From assembly GCF_021353265.1 (NCBI RefSeq), contig NZ_JAJTWU010000003.1, forward strand, positions 620,001 through 684,000: 64,000 nucleotides of DNA, in the 5' to 3' direction. Each line of letters starts with the position of its first letter. Position 1 is the first letter of the stretch. Of the stretch, positions 7,873-16,600 are shown piece by piece. Below the pieces are notes generated by a model. The model was given only the letters and a program-made list of their open reading frames with translations. It did no database searches and was not told where the DNA came from. Source of the stretch: Pelomonas cellulosilytica. GTDB taxonomy: Bacteria; Pseudomonadota; Gammaproteobacteria; Burkholderiales; Burkholderiaceae_C. The translations under genes were made by a program, and so were the position numbers.

Positions 7873-10092
7873 ATGCAGCCTGCTGGCCAAGACCTGGATG
7901 ACCTGCCGCCGCAGCCGCGCGTGCTGCTGGTGGACGATGACGAAGTCAACCTGCTGCTGACCGCTGCCGCGCTGCGCGAGCGCGGCTTCGAGGTCACCGA
8001 AGCGGCCAGCGGCAGCGACGCCCTGGCACAGCTGTCCGTGCGTCCGCCCGACGTTGTCGTGCTGGACGCGCTGATGCCCGAGCTGGATGGCTTCGAGACC
8101 TGTTCGCTGCTGCGCGCCACGCCGGGTTTCGAGTCGCTGCCCGTGCTGATGCTCACCGGCCTGGACGATGAGGCCTCCATCAACCGCGCCTACCAGGCCG
8201 GCGCGACGGACTTTTTCGTCAAGTCGCCGCAGTGGAGCCTGCTGGTGGGGCGCCTGCGCTACCTGCTGCGCAGCTCGCGCACGCGGCTCGAGCTGGAGCG
8301 CAGCAAGGCCAAGCTGGCCCGCGCCCAGGACCTGGCGCGCATGGGCAGCTTCGAGTGGCGCCGTGGCGTGCCGGGCAGCTTTTCGATCTCCGCCGAGGGC
8401 CTGCGCGTCTTCGGTCGCGGTCCGCAGGACCGGCTGGACTACATCAGCGTCATGCGCATGGTGCCGGGCGACGACCGCCATGTCTTCATGCGGCTGCTGC
8501 GCGATGTCATCGCGCACACCTCCGTCCTCATCACCGACCTGCCGCTGACCTTGCCCGATGGCCGCCAGCGCGTCGTGCACATCGAGGCGGAGCCGGAGTT
8601 CAACGAGCACGGCAGCGTCAGCGGCTACACGGGCATCCTGCAGGACGTGACCGACCGCCGCCAGGCCGAGGACCGCATCCGGCAGCTCGCCCATTTCGAC
8701 GCCCTCACCGGCCTGCCCAACCGGCGCCAGCTCATCTGGCGCGTCGAGCGGGCGATCGAGAGTGCACGCCGCGGCGGGCACGAGGTGGGCCTGCTGCTGA
8801 TCGACTTGGACCGCTTCAAGGTCATCAATGACACGCTGGGCCATGCGGCCGGCGACGAGCTGCTCATCGAGGTGGGCCGCCGGCTGCGCAGCTGCGTGCG
8901 CCATTCCGACCAGATCATGGAAGGCGTGCTCGAAGGCCTCGGCAACCGCAGCCACCGCGGTCTGGAAGCCGTGGGCCGGCTGGGCGGCGACGAGTTCGTC
9001 GCGCTGCTGCCGGAAGTGACCGACGAGCGCGATGCCGAGCGCGTCGCCGACCGCGTGCTGGACTCGCTGCGCGAGCCGATCTTCGTCGGCGGCCAGGAGT
9101 GCTTCGTCACGGCCAGCGTCGGCATCGCCATCTACCCGCGCGACGGCCAGAGCATGGCCGACCTGCTGCGCAACTCCGACGTCGCGATGTACGCCGTCAA
9201 GAGCCAGGGCCGCAATGCGTCGGCCGTGTACTCGCCCCAGCTCGCCGGCCACGGCAAGCAGAAGCTGGAGCTGGAAAGCGCGCTGCACAAGGCGCTAGAG
9301 CGCAACGAGATCGTGCTGCACTACCAGCCCAAGATCGACGTGCGCGCTGCCCGCATGGTGGGCGCCGAGGCGCTGATGCGCTGGCAGCGCGGCAACGTGC
9401 TGGTACCGCCGGCCGACTTCATCCCGCTGGCCGAGGAAACCGGCCTCATCGTGCCGCTGTCCGAGTGGGCGCTGAAGGAAGCCGCTCGCCAGGCCAAGCT
9501 GTGGTCGCTGCAGTTCGGCTTCAGCGACTCCATCGCCGTGAACCTGCCCAGCCGGTTGTTCGAGCGCACCGATCTCGTCGAGCACATCCACCAGTGCGTC
9601 AGTGCCTATGGCGTGCCGCACCGGTCGATCCAGCTGGAGATCACCGAGAACAACCTGATGAAGGATCTGCAGAACGTCATCCCGTCTCTGCACCGCCTCA
9701 ACGAAGTCGGCGTCGAGATTTCCATCGACGACTTCGGCACTGGCTACTCGTCACTGGCCTACCTGACCACCCTGCCCATCTCCGAGGTCAAGGTGGACCG
9801 CACCTTCGTGCGCGACCTCGGCATCACGCCGCAGAGCTCGGCCGTCGTCACGGCCATCATCGCGCTGGCGCGGGCGCTGGGCCTGCGCGTCATCGCCGAG
9901 GGCGTGGAGACGCTGCGCCAGATGGAAGTACTGCACCGCCTGGGCTGCTCGCTGATGCAGGGCTTCCTGTTCAGCAAGCCGCTGCCCGCCGACGAGCTGG
10001 AACGCTGGATCGCCCAGACCGTGCTGCCGCGCAAGGCGCCCTGGATCACCCAGGCCGACGGTTCGACCGACCTGGCCCGCGGCCACCGCTGA
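7873..10092 (+). CDS. response regulator with PAS, GGDEF and EAL domains
   Basis: A 739-residue bifunctional c-di-GMP enzyme candidate. Receiver 14-130 has Asp65 (VVVLDALMPELDGF); the position usually taken by the KP lysine reads FFVKSPQW. A PAS/PAC region (about 155-265) is followed by GGDEF (about 270-455) with intact GRLGGDEF at 369-375, and by EAL (about 475-720) with GAEALMRW (EAL at 499-501) and DDFGTGYSS, both needed for phosphodiesterase activity. The product inhibition-like motif RHSD (343-346) is separated from GGDEF by 24 residues rather than 5 because of an insertion. It lies between the Hpt gene (9 bp) and a second cyclase (3 bp). Confidence 0.92.
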   Translation: MQPAGQDLDDLPPQPRVLLVDDDEVNLLLTAAALRERGFEVTEAASGSDALAQLSVRPPDVVVLDALMPELDGFETCSLLRATPGFESLPVLMLTGLDDEASINRAYQAGATDFFVKSPQWSLLVGRLRYLLRSSRTRLELERSKAKLARAQDLARMGSFEWRRGVPGSFSISAEGLRVFGRGPQDRLDYISVMRMVPGDDRHVFMRLLRDVIAHTSVLITDLPLTLPDGRQRVVHIEAEPEFNEHGSVSGYTGILQDVTDRRQAEDRIRQLAHFDALTGLPNRRQLIWRVERAIESARRGGHEVGLLLIDLDRFKVINDTLGHAAGDELLIEVGRRLRSCVRHSDQIMEGVLEGLGNRSHRGLEAVGRLGGDEFVALLPEVTDERDAERVADRVLDSLREPIFVGGQECFVTASVGIAIYPRDGQSMADLLRNSDVAMYAVKSQGRNASAVYSPQLAGHGKQKLELESALHKALERNEIVLHYQPKIDVRAARMVGAEALMRWQRGNVLVPPADFIPLAEETGLIVPLSEWALKEAARQAKLWSLQFGFSDSIAVNLPSRLFERTDLVEHIHQCVSAYGVPHRSIQLEITENNLMKDLQNVIPSLHRLNEVGVEISIDDFGTGYSSLAYLTTLPISEVKVDRTFVRDLGITPQSSAVVTAIIALARALGLRVIAEGVETLRQMEVLHRLGCSLMQGFLFSKPLPADELERWIAQTVLPRKAPWITQADGSTDLARGHR

Positions 10093-10095
10093 GCG

Positions 10096-11934
10096 ATGCG
10101 CTCGACGCTGCCTCCGGCCCAACTTGCCAAGGCGGCGCTGCAGCGCCTGGCCCAGGCGCGTCTGGAACCCACCCCGGAGAACTACGCCCGCGCCTATGCC
10201 ATCGAGGCAGGCGGCGAAGCGCCCCCGGCCGGCAACGGTGCCGTGCCGGAGCGCGCCCAGCAACTGATGGCCCGGCTCATCAGCCTGGCGCTGCCCTCGG
10301 GCACCACGCGCCAGGAACTGCAGACCAAGCTGCGCGAACAACGCTACGACGACCTGCAACGCCAGGTCGACAAGCTGCTCGACGAGGCCGGTCCGGCCGC
10401 CCAGGCGGAAGCGCTGGCGCAGGCCATCGAGCGCCTCATGCGCGGGCTGGAACGCGGTGGCCGGCAGTGGACGCTGGCGCGCAAGAAGGAAGGCGTGCAG
10501 CGGGCGCTGGAACTGGGCCGCAGCGACGGCACCAAGCTCGTCAAGCGGTTGATGCAGCTGGTTGCCAGCTGGGACAAGGACGGCGACGGCAGCGAAGTGG
10601 AGACCGACGAGGACGGCGGCACGCCAAGCCAGCTCTTCGTCGACAGCGGCTTTGCGGATACCGGCTTCAAGGACAGCGGTGAACTGGACGAGCCGGCCCG
10701 CATCGGCGACCTTGCCCTGCCCGTGGACCTGGCGCCGTGGCGGGATGTCAGCGCCGAACTCAACGGCACGGTGCGCCATGCGCTGCGTTCGCCGCAGTCC
10801 GAGGCCACGCCGGCCGACGCGCTGATCCGCGAACTCGACGCCGCCCAGGCCGAATTGAAGGACCAGAGCGCGAGCCCGGAGCGTGCCGCGCAGATGGCCG
10901 CACTGTGCCTGCGCGCGCGCCACCTGCTTGACCACCGCCGCCATCTCTTCGACGAAATGGGCGGACTGTGCCGCGAGCTGAGCGCCAGCCTGGTGGACCT
11001 CGCCGAGGACGATTCCTGGGCCAAGGGCCAGGCCGAGGCGATGAATAACACGCTCGCCCAAGGTCTGTCCGGCCGCGGCGTGCGCACCGTCTCCGAGCTG
11101 CTGACCGGCACGCGCGAACGCCAGAGGGCGCTGCGCGAGGAACGCTCCAAGGCGCGCGATGCGCTGAAGGGCCTGATCCAGCGCATGCTGGCCGAGCTGG
11201 GCGAACTGGGCCAGCACACGGACCGTTTCCAGAACAGCGTAGGTCGCTACGCCGACGCCATCGAGCAGGCGGACTCACTGGAGAGTCTCGCCGGCACCGT
11301 GCGCGAGATGGTGGAGGAAAGCCGCAGCGTGCAGGGCCTGGTCGCGCAGACGCAGGCACGACTGACGTTGGAGCACGACCGCGCCAGCGCGCTGACGCAG
11401 CGCGTCGAGGAACTGGAGGGCGAGCTGCGCCGGCTGTCCAACGAAGTCCACACCGACCAGCTCACGCAGGTCGCCAACCGTCGCGGCCTCATCCAGGCCT
11501 TCGGCATCGAACAGGCCAAGGCTGAACGCGAGTCCACCCGGATGGCGCTGGCGCTGCTGGACATCGACAACTTCAAGAAGCTCAACGACAGCCTGGGCCA
11601 CCACGCGGGCGACATCGCGCTGAAGTCGCTGGCCGAACGCACGCAGGCATCGCTGCGCCCGGGCGACATGGTCGCGCGCTACGGTGGCGAGGAGTTCGTG
11701 CTGATGCTGCCCAACACGCCGCTGGACGAAGCTCAAGCCGTGCTCGTGCGGCTGCAGCGCTCGCTGTCGTCGGCCCTCTTCAACCACGAAGGCAAGGACG
11801 TGTTCGTCACATTCTCGGCCGGCGTGACGCTCTACCGGCCCGGCGAGACGCTGGAAGCGGCGCTGGACCGCGCCGACGTGGCCTTGTACGAGGCCAAGCA
11901 CACGGGCAAGAACCGGGCGTGCATCGCCGAGTGA
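10096..11934 (+). CDS. diguanylate cyclase with long coiled-coil N-terminal region
   Basis: A 612-residue protein. The N-terminal 430 or so residues are helical and charged, with no recognised sensor domain, and end in a coiled-coil-like stretch (about 380-450). The C-terminal GGDEF domain (about 455-610) has the active-site motif RYGGEEF (528-534) and a correctly spaced inhibitory site R521-P-G-D524 five residues before it, so it is predicted to be an active, feedback-inhibited c-di-GMP synthase. It starts 3 bp after the REC-GGDEF-EAL gene, which makes co-translation likely. A GC-rich hairpin follows at the convergent junction with the chemoreceptor gene. Confidence 0.88.
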   Translation: MRSTLPPAQLAKAALQRLAQARLEPTPENYARAYAIEAGGEAPPAGNGAVPERAQQLMARLISLALPSGTTRQELQTKLREQRYDDLQRQVDKLLDEAGPAAQAEALAQAIERLMRGLERGGRQWTLARKKEGVQRALELGRSDGTKLVKRLMQLVASWDKDGDGSEVETDEDGGTPSQLFVDSGFADTGFKDSGELDEPARIGDLALPVDLAPWRDVSAELNGTVRHALRSPQSEATPADALIRELDAAQAELKDQSASPERAAQMAALCLRARHLLDHRRHLFDEMGGLCRELSASLVDLAEDDSWAKGQAEAMNNTLAQGLSGRGVRTVSELLTGTRERQRALREERSKARDALKGLIQRMLAELGELGQHTDRFQNSVGRYADAIEQADSLESLAGTVREMVEESRSVQGLVAQTQARLTLEHDRASALTQRVEELEGELRRLSNEVHTDQLTQVANRRGLIQAFGIEQAKAERESTRMALALLDIDNFKKLNDSLGHHAGDIALKSLAERTQASLRPGDMVARYGGEEFVLMLPNTPLDEAQAVLVRLQRSLSSALFNHEGKDVFVTFSAGVTLYRPGETLEAALDRADVALYEAKHTGKNRACIAE

Positions 11935-11952
11935 CCGCGCCTGCGCGGCCGG

Positions 11953-13332
11953 TCAAAAGTTGAACGCCAGGCGCAGGCCGCCCCAGTGCCGGCCGCGGAC
12001 GATGATGGGCGCGGCCGCCTCCTTCAGCAGCACGAAGCGTCCGCCACCCATGTCGCGGCGGTAGGTCTGCAGCAGGAACGGCTTCGTATTGCGCGCCGAG
12101 GCCAGGCCCGTGCGGTCATTGAAAATGCGGCGATACCGGCTGTTGGCCGTGTTCCAGATGGTGTCCCCCGGGCGCTGCGGCTGGCAATACTTGCGGTTGT
12201 GCGTCGCGATGTAGCCGTTGCGGTCGGCGGCGATGCAGAAGACGACCTTGTCGCTGAGGCCCAAGCCCCGCTCCTGCACCTCCGGAAACAGGTGGTCGGT
12301 CAACCCACAGAAGCGGGTGAGGTGCTGCTGCGGGTCGGTGCCGGCGATGGGACGGTAGTTCTCGTCGAACAGGTCCGCCTCGCTGATCTGGCCGTCGCGC
12401 AGCGCGCCCTCCAGCAGCGCGGCAATGTCGCCTGCGACTTGCTGGGCCGTGCGGATGAAGGGCATGTCGTCGACCTCGACGCCGCTGTTGGCCAGCTGTT
12501 CGACGAGGTCCTCGGACATGCGCAGGAAGCGGTCACTGCCATCGAAGGCAACCTTCAACCCGCGAGTGGCCTCCATCACCTCCTGCTCCAGCTGCTGCGC
12601 GCGCTCGTTGAGCAGCTGCATCTGCCGACCGCTCTCGGTGGCCGACGTGGCGATGCGACCCACGTCCTGCTCCACCTCGTGGAAGGCCGCGTGGATCTGG
12701 CTCGGCCGACCCGGGTTTTCGGTCAGCTCGTTGCTGAAGCGATCGATGCGCTCCTGCAGGCTGGCAATGGCGCCGACGATGGCTTTGGACGACGACTCCA
12801 CCTGACCGGCGAGCGCCTTCACGGCCTCGGCCACGACAGCAAAGCCACGCCCCGCCTCGCCGGCATGCTTGGCCTCGACGGCCGCGTTGAACGCGACAAG
12901 CCGCGTCTGCAGCGAAATCTTCGTGATCTCGGCCGCGGCGTCAGACACCTGGGCCAGCGTCGCGGCCATGCCACCCACCTCGCCACCGACCACACCGAGC
13001 GCGTCGCGGGCGCGCTGCACGGCCGTGGCGCTTTCAGACGTGGCCGCGGCGATGGCAGCCTGGGCTGCGCCGATCTGATGGAGTTGCTGCGCCAGCGCCT
13101 GCATCGCCTGACCCTGGGCCTGCACGACGCGTTGCGTGTCTTCAAGCGCACCGCGCACTTCGGCCGCATCCCGGCCCACGGTGGACATCGACCGCGACAG
13201 CCGCTTGACCACGTCCAGCGCCGGGCCATCGCCCCGCCGCACCGGCTCGTCCTGTGACACAACGGCGGGTTCTCTGCCGCCCTTCATCCATCTCAGCATG
13301 CACGTGCCCCCGCCGTCCGCCGGGGCCGCCAT
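11953..13332 (-). CDS. soluble methyl-accepting chemotaxis-like protein with C-terminal sensor
   Basis: A 459-residue protein with no membrane segment. Residues about 35-250 form a chemoreceptor signalling coiled coil; its hairpin tip reads [20 protein letters not shown], close to the canonical LNAAIEAARAGE. The C-terminal 130 residues ([19 protein letters not shown], then [11 protein letters not shown]) belong to a Cache/PAS-like module known from other cytoplasmic receptors. Sensor and signaller are thus in inverted order. The start at 13332 has AAGGGG 9 bases upstream; an internal ATG at 13299 is possible. It lies 18 bp after fliA and probably shares its transcript. Confidence 0.82.
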   Translation of the reverse strand: MAAPADGGGTCMLRWMKGGREPAVVSQDEPVRRGDGPALDVVKRLSRSMSTVGRDAAEVRGALEDTQRVVQAQGQAMQALAQQLHQIGAAQAAIAAATSESATAVQRARDALGVVGGEVGGMAATLAQVSDAAAEITKISLQTRLVAFNAAVEAKHAGEAGRGFAVVAEAVKALAGQVESSSKAIVGAIASLQERIDRFSNELTENPGRPSQIHAAFHEVEQDVGRIATSATESGRQMQLLNERAQQLEQEVMEATRGLKVAFDGSDRFLRMSEDLVEQLANSGVEVDDMPFIRTAQQVAGDIAALLEGALRDGQISEADLFDENYRPIAGTDPQQHLTRFCGLTDHLFPEVQERGLGLSDKVVFCIAADRNGYIATHNRKYCQPQRPGDTIWNTANSRYRRIFNDRTGLASARNTKPFLLQTYRRDMGGGRFVLLKEAAAPIIVRGRHWGGLRLAFNF

Positions 13333-13350
13333 GAGCAGCTGCCCCTTACG

Positions 13351-14064
13351 TCACCAGTCACGCAGCTTAACCCGTAACCTCGCAATTGATTGGCTGTGCA
13401 GCTGGCACACGCGCGACTCGGTAACCTTGAGAACGGCAGCGATCTCCTTGAGATTCATGTCGTGCTCGTAGTACATGCTCATCACGAACTGCTCGCGCTC
13501 GGGCAGGTTCTTGATGGCGGCCACCAGCGCTTCGCGCATGCGGTGGTCCTGCAGCAAGGCCATCGGGTTGCAGCTGTCATCGGCCACGTGACGGTCGAGG
13601 TAGTCGTCATCACCGTCGTCGCCCGACATGTCCTCAAGGTAGACGAGTTGCGTGCCGCGCACCTTGGACAGCAGTTCCTGGTACTCGGCCAGCGGCAGGC
13701 CCATCTCGGCAGCGATCTCGTCCTCCCGCGGCGCGCGGCCCAGGCGCTGCTCGACCTTGTGCACCGCCTGCTCGATCTCGCGCTGCTGGCGGCGGGTACC
13801 GCGGCTCATCCAGTCGCCACCGCGCAGCTCGTCCAGCATCGCACCGCGGATGCGTTGCGTCGCGAAGGTCTCGAACTGCACGCCCTGCTCCACGTCGAAG
13901 CGCGACAGCGCGTCGGTCAGGCCGATGAGACCGACCTGGATCAGGTCGTCCACCTCCACGTTGGCTGGCAGCTTGGCAATCATCTGGTGCGCCAGGCGTC
14001 GCACCAGCGGGCTGTACTGCTTGATCAGCGTGCTGTTGTCTAGGCGGCCTTTGGGCGTGTACAT
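13351..14064 (-). CDS. fliA: RNA polymerase sigma factor for flagellar operons FliA (sigma-28)
   Basis: A 237-residue sigma factor. Region 2 includes VDDLIQVGLIGLTDALSRF and QRIRGAMLDELR, region 3 REIEQAVHKVEQRLGR, and region 4 the helix-turn-helix NLKEIAAVLKVTESRVCQLH. These are diagnostic of FliA. It directs RNA polymerase to late flagellar promoters, candidates for which are seen upstream of motA, two flagellins, fliD and fliJ in this window. The ATG at 14064 (MYTPKGRLDNSTLIKQY) is chosen over the longer frame. The anti-sigma factor FlgM is not in the window. Confidence 0.96.
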   Translation of the reverse strand: MYTPKGRLDNSTLIKQYSPLVRRLAHQMIAKLPANVEVDDLIQVGLIGLTDALSRFDVEQGVQFETFATQRIRGAMLDELRGGDWMSRGTRRQQREIEQAVHKVEQRLGRAPREDEIAAEMGLPLAEYQELLSKVRGTQLVYLEDMSGDDGDDDYLDRHVADDSCNPMALLQDHRMREALVAAIKNLPEREQFVMSMYYEHDMNLKEIAAVLKVTESRVCQLHSQSIARLRVKLRDW

Positions 14065-14080
14065 CGTGAACTCCGGCGGT

Positions 14081-14860
14081 TCAGTGCGCTGCGATGAGGG
14101 GATTGGACGCCATGCGCGCCGGGCGCAGCGGGGTCGCATCGGACGCCGCATCGAGCGCGGCGCCGGGCGGCGCGGCGAGCAGCAGCTCGCGGGCCAAGTG
14201 GCGCAGTTCGGGAGTGAGCGGTGCGTGTTGGGAGGCTTTCGGGTCCAGGCAGGCCCAGTCGCGCAGCACTGCGCCGAGGAAACCGTCGGCGCAGGAATGG
14301 AGCTGCTGCGCGATGCGTGTGGCCACGCGCAGCTGAGGGTGGCAGGCCATCAACAGACTGTAGACCATGAGCCCGGCGCGTTGTGTGAGCCATTTCATGC
14401 CCGCGTAGGCTTCGGTGACGCTGGCAGGTTCGGTGTCGGCCAGCAGCAGCGGGCGCACCTCGCGCAGCGCAACGACGCGCGCCAGCTCAGCCGCCGGCGC
14501 GTGCAGCAGGATGACATCCGCCTGCGGCGCCGCGTTGGCGACGGCCTCCAGGAACGACGCCGCCGACCCCTGGGCGTTGATGTGGCGCAGCGGCAGGCCG
14601 CGGGCTGCCAGATAGCTGACCTTGGACGACAGCCGCTCGATGCAGTTGGACAGGTCCACCTGTGCGAGCTCAGACGGCTGCGGCGAGTGCTCGCCTGCGT
14701 CGACGACGAGGGTGTGGAGGTTCAGCTCGCTGAAGGCGGCGCACAGCCCTTCGAGAAGCACGCCGGCGCCCATGACCCGCGGATTGCTGACAACGGGCAC
14801 GAAACGCGTCTTGGAGGCCGCGAAGAGGCGGCGCAGACCGTGGGCCTGGTCTTGAAGCAT
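14081..14860 (-). CDS. flhG: FlhG/FleN-like protein lacking the Walker A motif
   Basis: A 259-residue protein between flhF and fliA, the usual position of flhG (MinD-like regulator of flagellar number). It starts MLQDQAHGLRRLF, matching the DQAxGLR helix with which FlhG stimulates the FlhF GTPase. Where FlhG has the P-loop KGGVGKT, this protein reads VVSNPRVMGAGVLLEGL, so the nucleotide-binding lysines are missing. The rest keeps MinD-like alternating strands (HTLVVDAG, ADVILLHAP). It is probably a degenerate FlhG that still contacts FlhF but cannot cycle on ATP. It starts 11 bp after flhF. Confidence 0.75.
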   Translation of the reverse strand: MLQDQAHGLRRLFAASKTRFVPVVSNPRVMGAGVLLEGLCAAFSELNLHTLVVDAGEHSPQPSELAQVDLSNCIERLSSKVSYLAARGLPLRHINAQGSAASFLEAVANAAPQADVILLHAPAAELARVVALREVRPLLLADTEPASVTEAYAGMKWLTQRAGLMVYSLLMACHPQLRVATRIAQQLHSCADGFLGAVLRDWACLDPKASQHAPLTPELRHLARELLLAAPPGAALDAASDATPLRPARMASNPLIAAH

Positions 14861-14871
14861 CGTCGTCTCCG

Positions 14872-16521
14872 TCAGTGGATGGCCCGCATGCCGTCGGTCA
14901 GCGGCGCTCCGGCAAAGATGAGGTTCACGTCGGTGTTGTCCATGCGCCAGGCACCGGAGGCCGCACCCTTCAGCGCACGCTGAACGAGCGCCACGCTGGG
15001 CAGCCGGTGCCAGTCCTCCGGCACGCGCTGGCCGTTGGCCACGCCCAGCACCTTCAGGCGGTGGCGGATCAGCGTGTCCAGCGCCGGTGCCAGCTTGACG
15101 GCCTCGTCGATCTTGCTGAGCACCACGCCCTCGCAGGCGGCGCCCTTCCAGGCGTTGACGACGTCTTCGATCGTCTCGCCCTGCTGTGCGGCATTGATGA
15201 CGAGCAGCTTCTTGATGCTCGGGTGGGCCAGCATCTCCAGCAGCTCCTGCGTGCGGCTGTCGCGCTGGGCCATGCCGGCGGTGTCGATGAGGACCAACTT
15301 CTTGCTGGACAGCAGCTCGAGCAGGTCGTCCAGCGAGGCGCGGTCGTGCGCGGTGTGCACCGGTACGCCGAGGATGCGGCCGTAGGCGCGCAGCTGCTCG
15401 TGGGCGCCGACGCGGTAGGCGTCCAGCGTGATGAGGCCCAGCTGGCTGGCGCCGTACTTGGTGGCGAAATGCGCGGCCAGCTTGGCGGTCGTCGTCGTCT
15501 TGCCGACACCGGTGGAGCCGATCAGCGCGAAAACACCGCCGCGGTCCTCGATGGCGGGGGCGGCTTCATCGGTCTGCAGGTTGCGCGACAGCACATGGGC
15601 GGCCCAGGCGGTCTCGTCGACCGGGTCTTGCGGCGAGCCCGCCTTGAAGTCGGACGGGCAGCTCTCGGCCAGCTTGCGCACCAGCGCCGGCGAGAAGCCC
15701 AGTTCCAGCAGCTTCTGCGTCAGTCGCGCCTGCACGGGCTGGCGCTGCAGCTTCTCCATGAAGGCCAGCGACGAGAAGCGCTCCTCGATGAGGCCGCGCA
15801 TCTGGCGCAGTTCCGCGGCCATGTCCATCTGGCCGCGCTGGGCGGAAGTCGGCTGACCGGGCAGCGGCAGCGGTTCGGCAGTCGCGATGTCGCTGAGCTG
15901 CGGCACCGGACGCTGCGGCGCCGGCGTGGTGGCCGTGGGAATGCGGATCTCGTCGCGCAGCACGGGCGGTGCCGGCCGGGCGGCACGTGGCTCGCCCTGC
16001 GCGGGCGCCGCAGCGCGGCGGGGCGCGAGCGCGGCCATCGCTTCGGCAGCGCGGCGTTCACGCTGCGCGCGAATGGCGTCCAGCGACACGGCGGCTGGCG
16101 CCTGCGGCGCGGGTTGCGGCGTGGCGAGCGGGTCCGGCTGCCCGGCCAGCTCGGCCTGACGGCGGCGCAGCACGCGCTCGCGCACATAGTCCTGGAAGCT
16201 CAGCGTGCTCATCGCCAGCTGCTCGACATCGTTGCGCACCTCGGGCGCGCCGAAGCTGGGCTCCATGCGGGCGCGCTCAGCGAACGGCGCGCGCGCCTGT
16301 GGCTGCTGGGCGGCGGGCTGCGCGGCCGGCCGGGCCACGGTGCGCGGCGCGGTCTGGGCGATCTGCTCGATCTGCCCCATGCCTTCCGGCGCCATAGCCA
16401 GCACTTCCACGCCTTCAGGCACGTTCTTGTTGGACAGCACGACGGCATCGGGTCCGAACGCCTGCTTGACGAGCGCGAGTGCCTCGCGAGACGTTCTTGC
16501 GGTGAATTTGCGGACGTTCAT
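14872..16521 (-). CDS. flhF: flagellar biosynthesis GTPase FlhF
   Basis: A 549-residue SRP-type GTPase. The N terminus MNVRKFTARTSREALALVKQ is the FlhF B domain, followed by a Pro/Ala/Arg-rich linker (about 65-230), the N helical bundle and the G domain from about 325. The latter has P-loop GSTGVGKTTTTAKLA, ITLDAYRVGAHEQL, VLIDTAGM and VLSKIDEA. FlhF sets the site, and with FlhG the number, of flagella at the membrane. The linker is longer than in polar-flagellate homologues. It is followed by the flhG-like gene and preceded by flhA, 79 bp upstream. Confidence 0.95.
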   Translation of the reverse strand: MNVRKFTARTSREALALVKQAFGPDAVVLSNKNVPEGVEVLAMAPEGMGQIEQIAQTAPRTVARPAAQPAAQQPQARAPFAERARMEPSFGAPEVRNDVEQLAMSTLSFQDYVRERVLRRRQAELAGQPDPLATPQPAPQAPAAVSLDAIRAQRERRAAEAMAALAPRRAAAPAQGEPRAARPAPPVLRDEIRIPTATTPAPQRPVPQLSDIATAEPLPLPGQPTSAQRGQMDMAAELRQMRGLIEERFSSLAFMEKLQRQPVQARLTQKLLELGFSPALVRKLAESCPSDFKAGSPQDPVDETAWAAHVLSRNLQTDEAAPAIEDRGGVFALIGSTGVGKTTTTAKLAAHFATKYGASQLGLITLDAYRVGAHEQLRAYGRILGVPVHTAHDRASLDDLLELLSSKKLVLIDTAGMAQRDSRTQELLEMLAHPSIKKLLVINAAQQGETIEDVVNAWKGAACEGVVLSKIDEAVKLAPALDTLIRHRLKVLGVANGQRVPEDWHRLPSVALVQRALKGAASGAWRMDNTDVNLIFAGAPLTDGMRAIH

Positions 16522-16600
16522 GGGGCCTCCTGCCGAGCCGCCTCAAAGGAGGCGAGCGCCCCCTTGGGGGGCAGCGAATGAAAATGAGCGTGAGGGCACA
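16522..16600. repeat. intergenic repeat-like segment between flhA and flhF
   Basis: This 79-bp gap holds a GCCTCAAAGGAGGC palindrome (16538-16551) and a CCCCCTTGGGGGG palindrome (about 16560-16572), which resemble the intergenic palindromic repeats of Comamonadaceae-like genomes. A related CCTCAAGGGGGTGCC block follows fliN at about 53162-53177. Confidence 0.4.

Noticed and set aside
13351-13420. Possible terminator between fliA and the chemoreceptor
   Set aside because: The gap is only 18 bp and no stem forms. A ribosome site for the receptor is visible instead, so they are treated as one operon.
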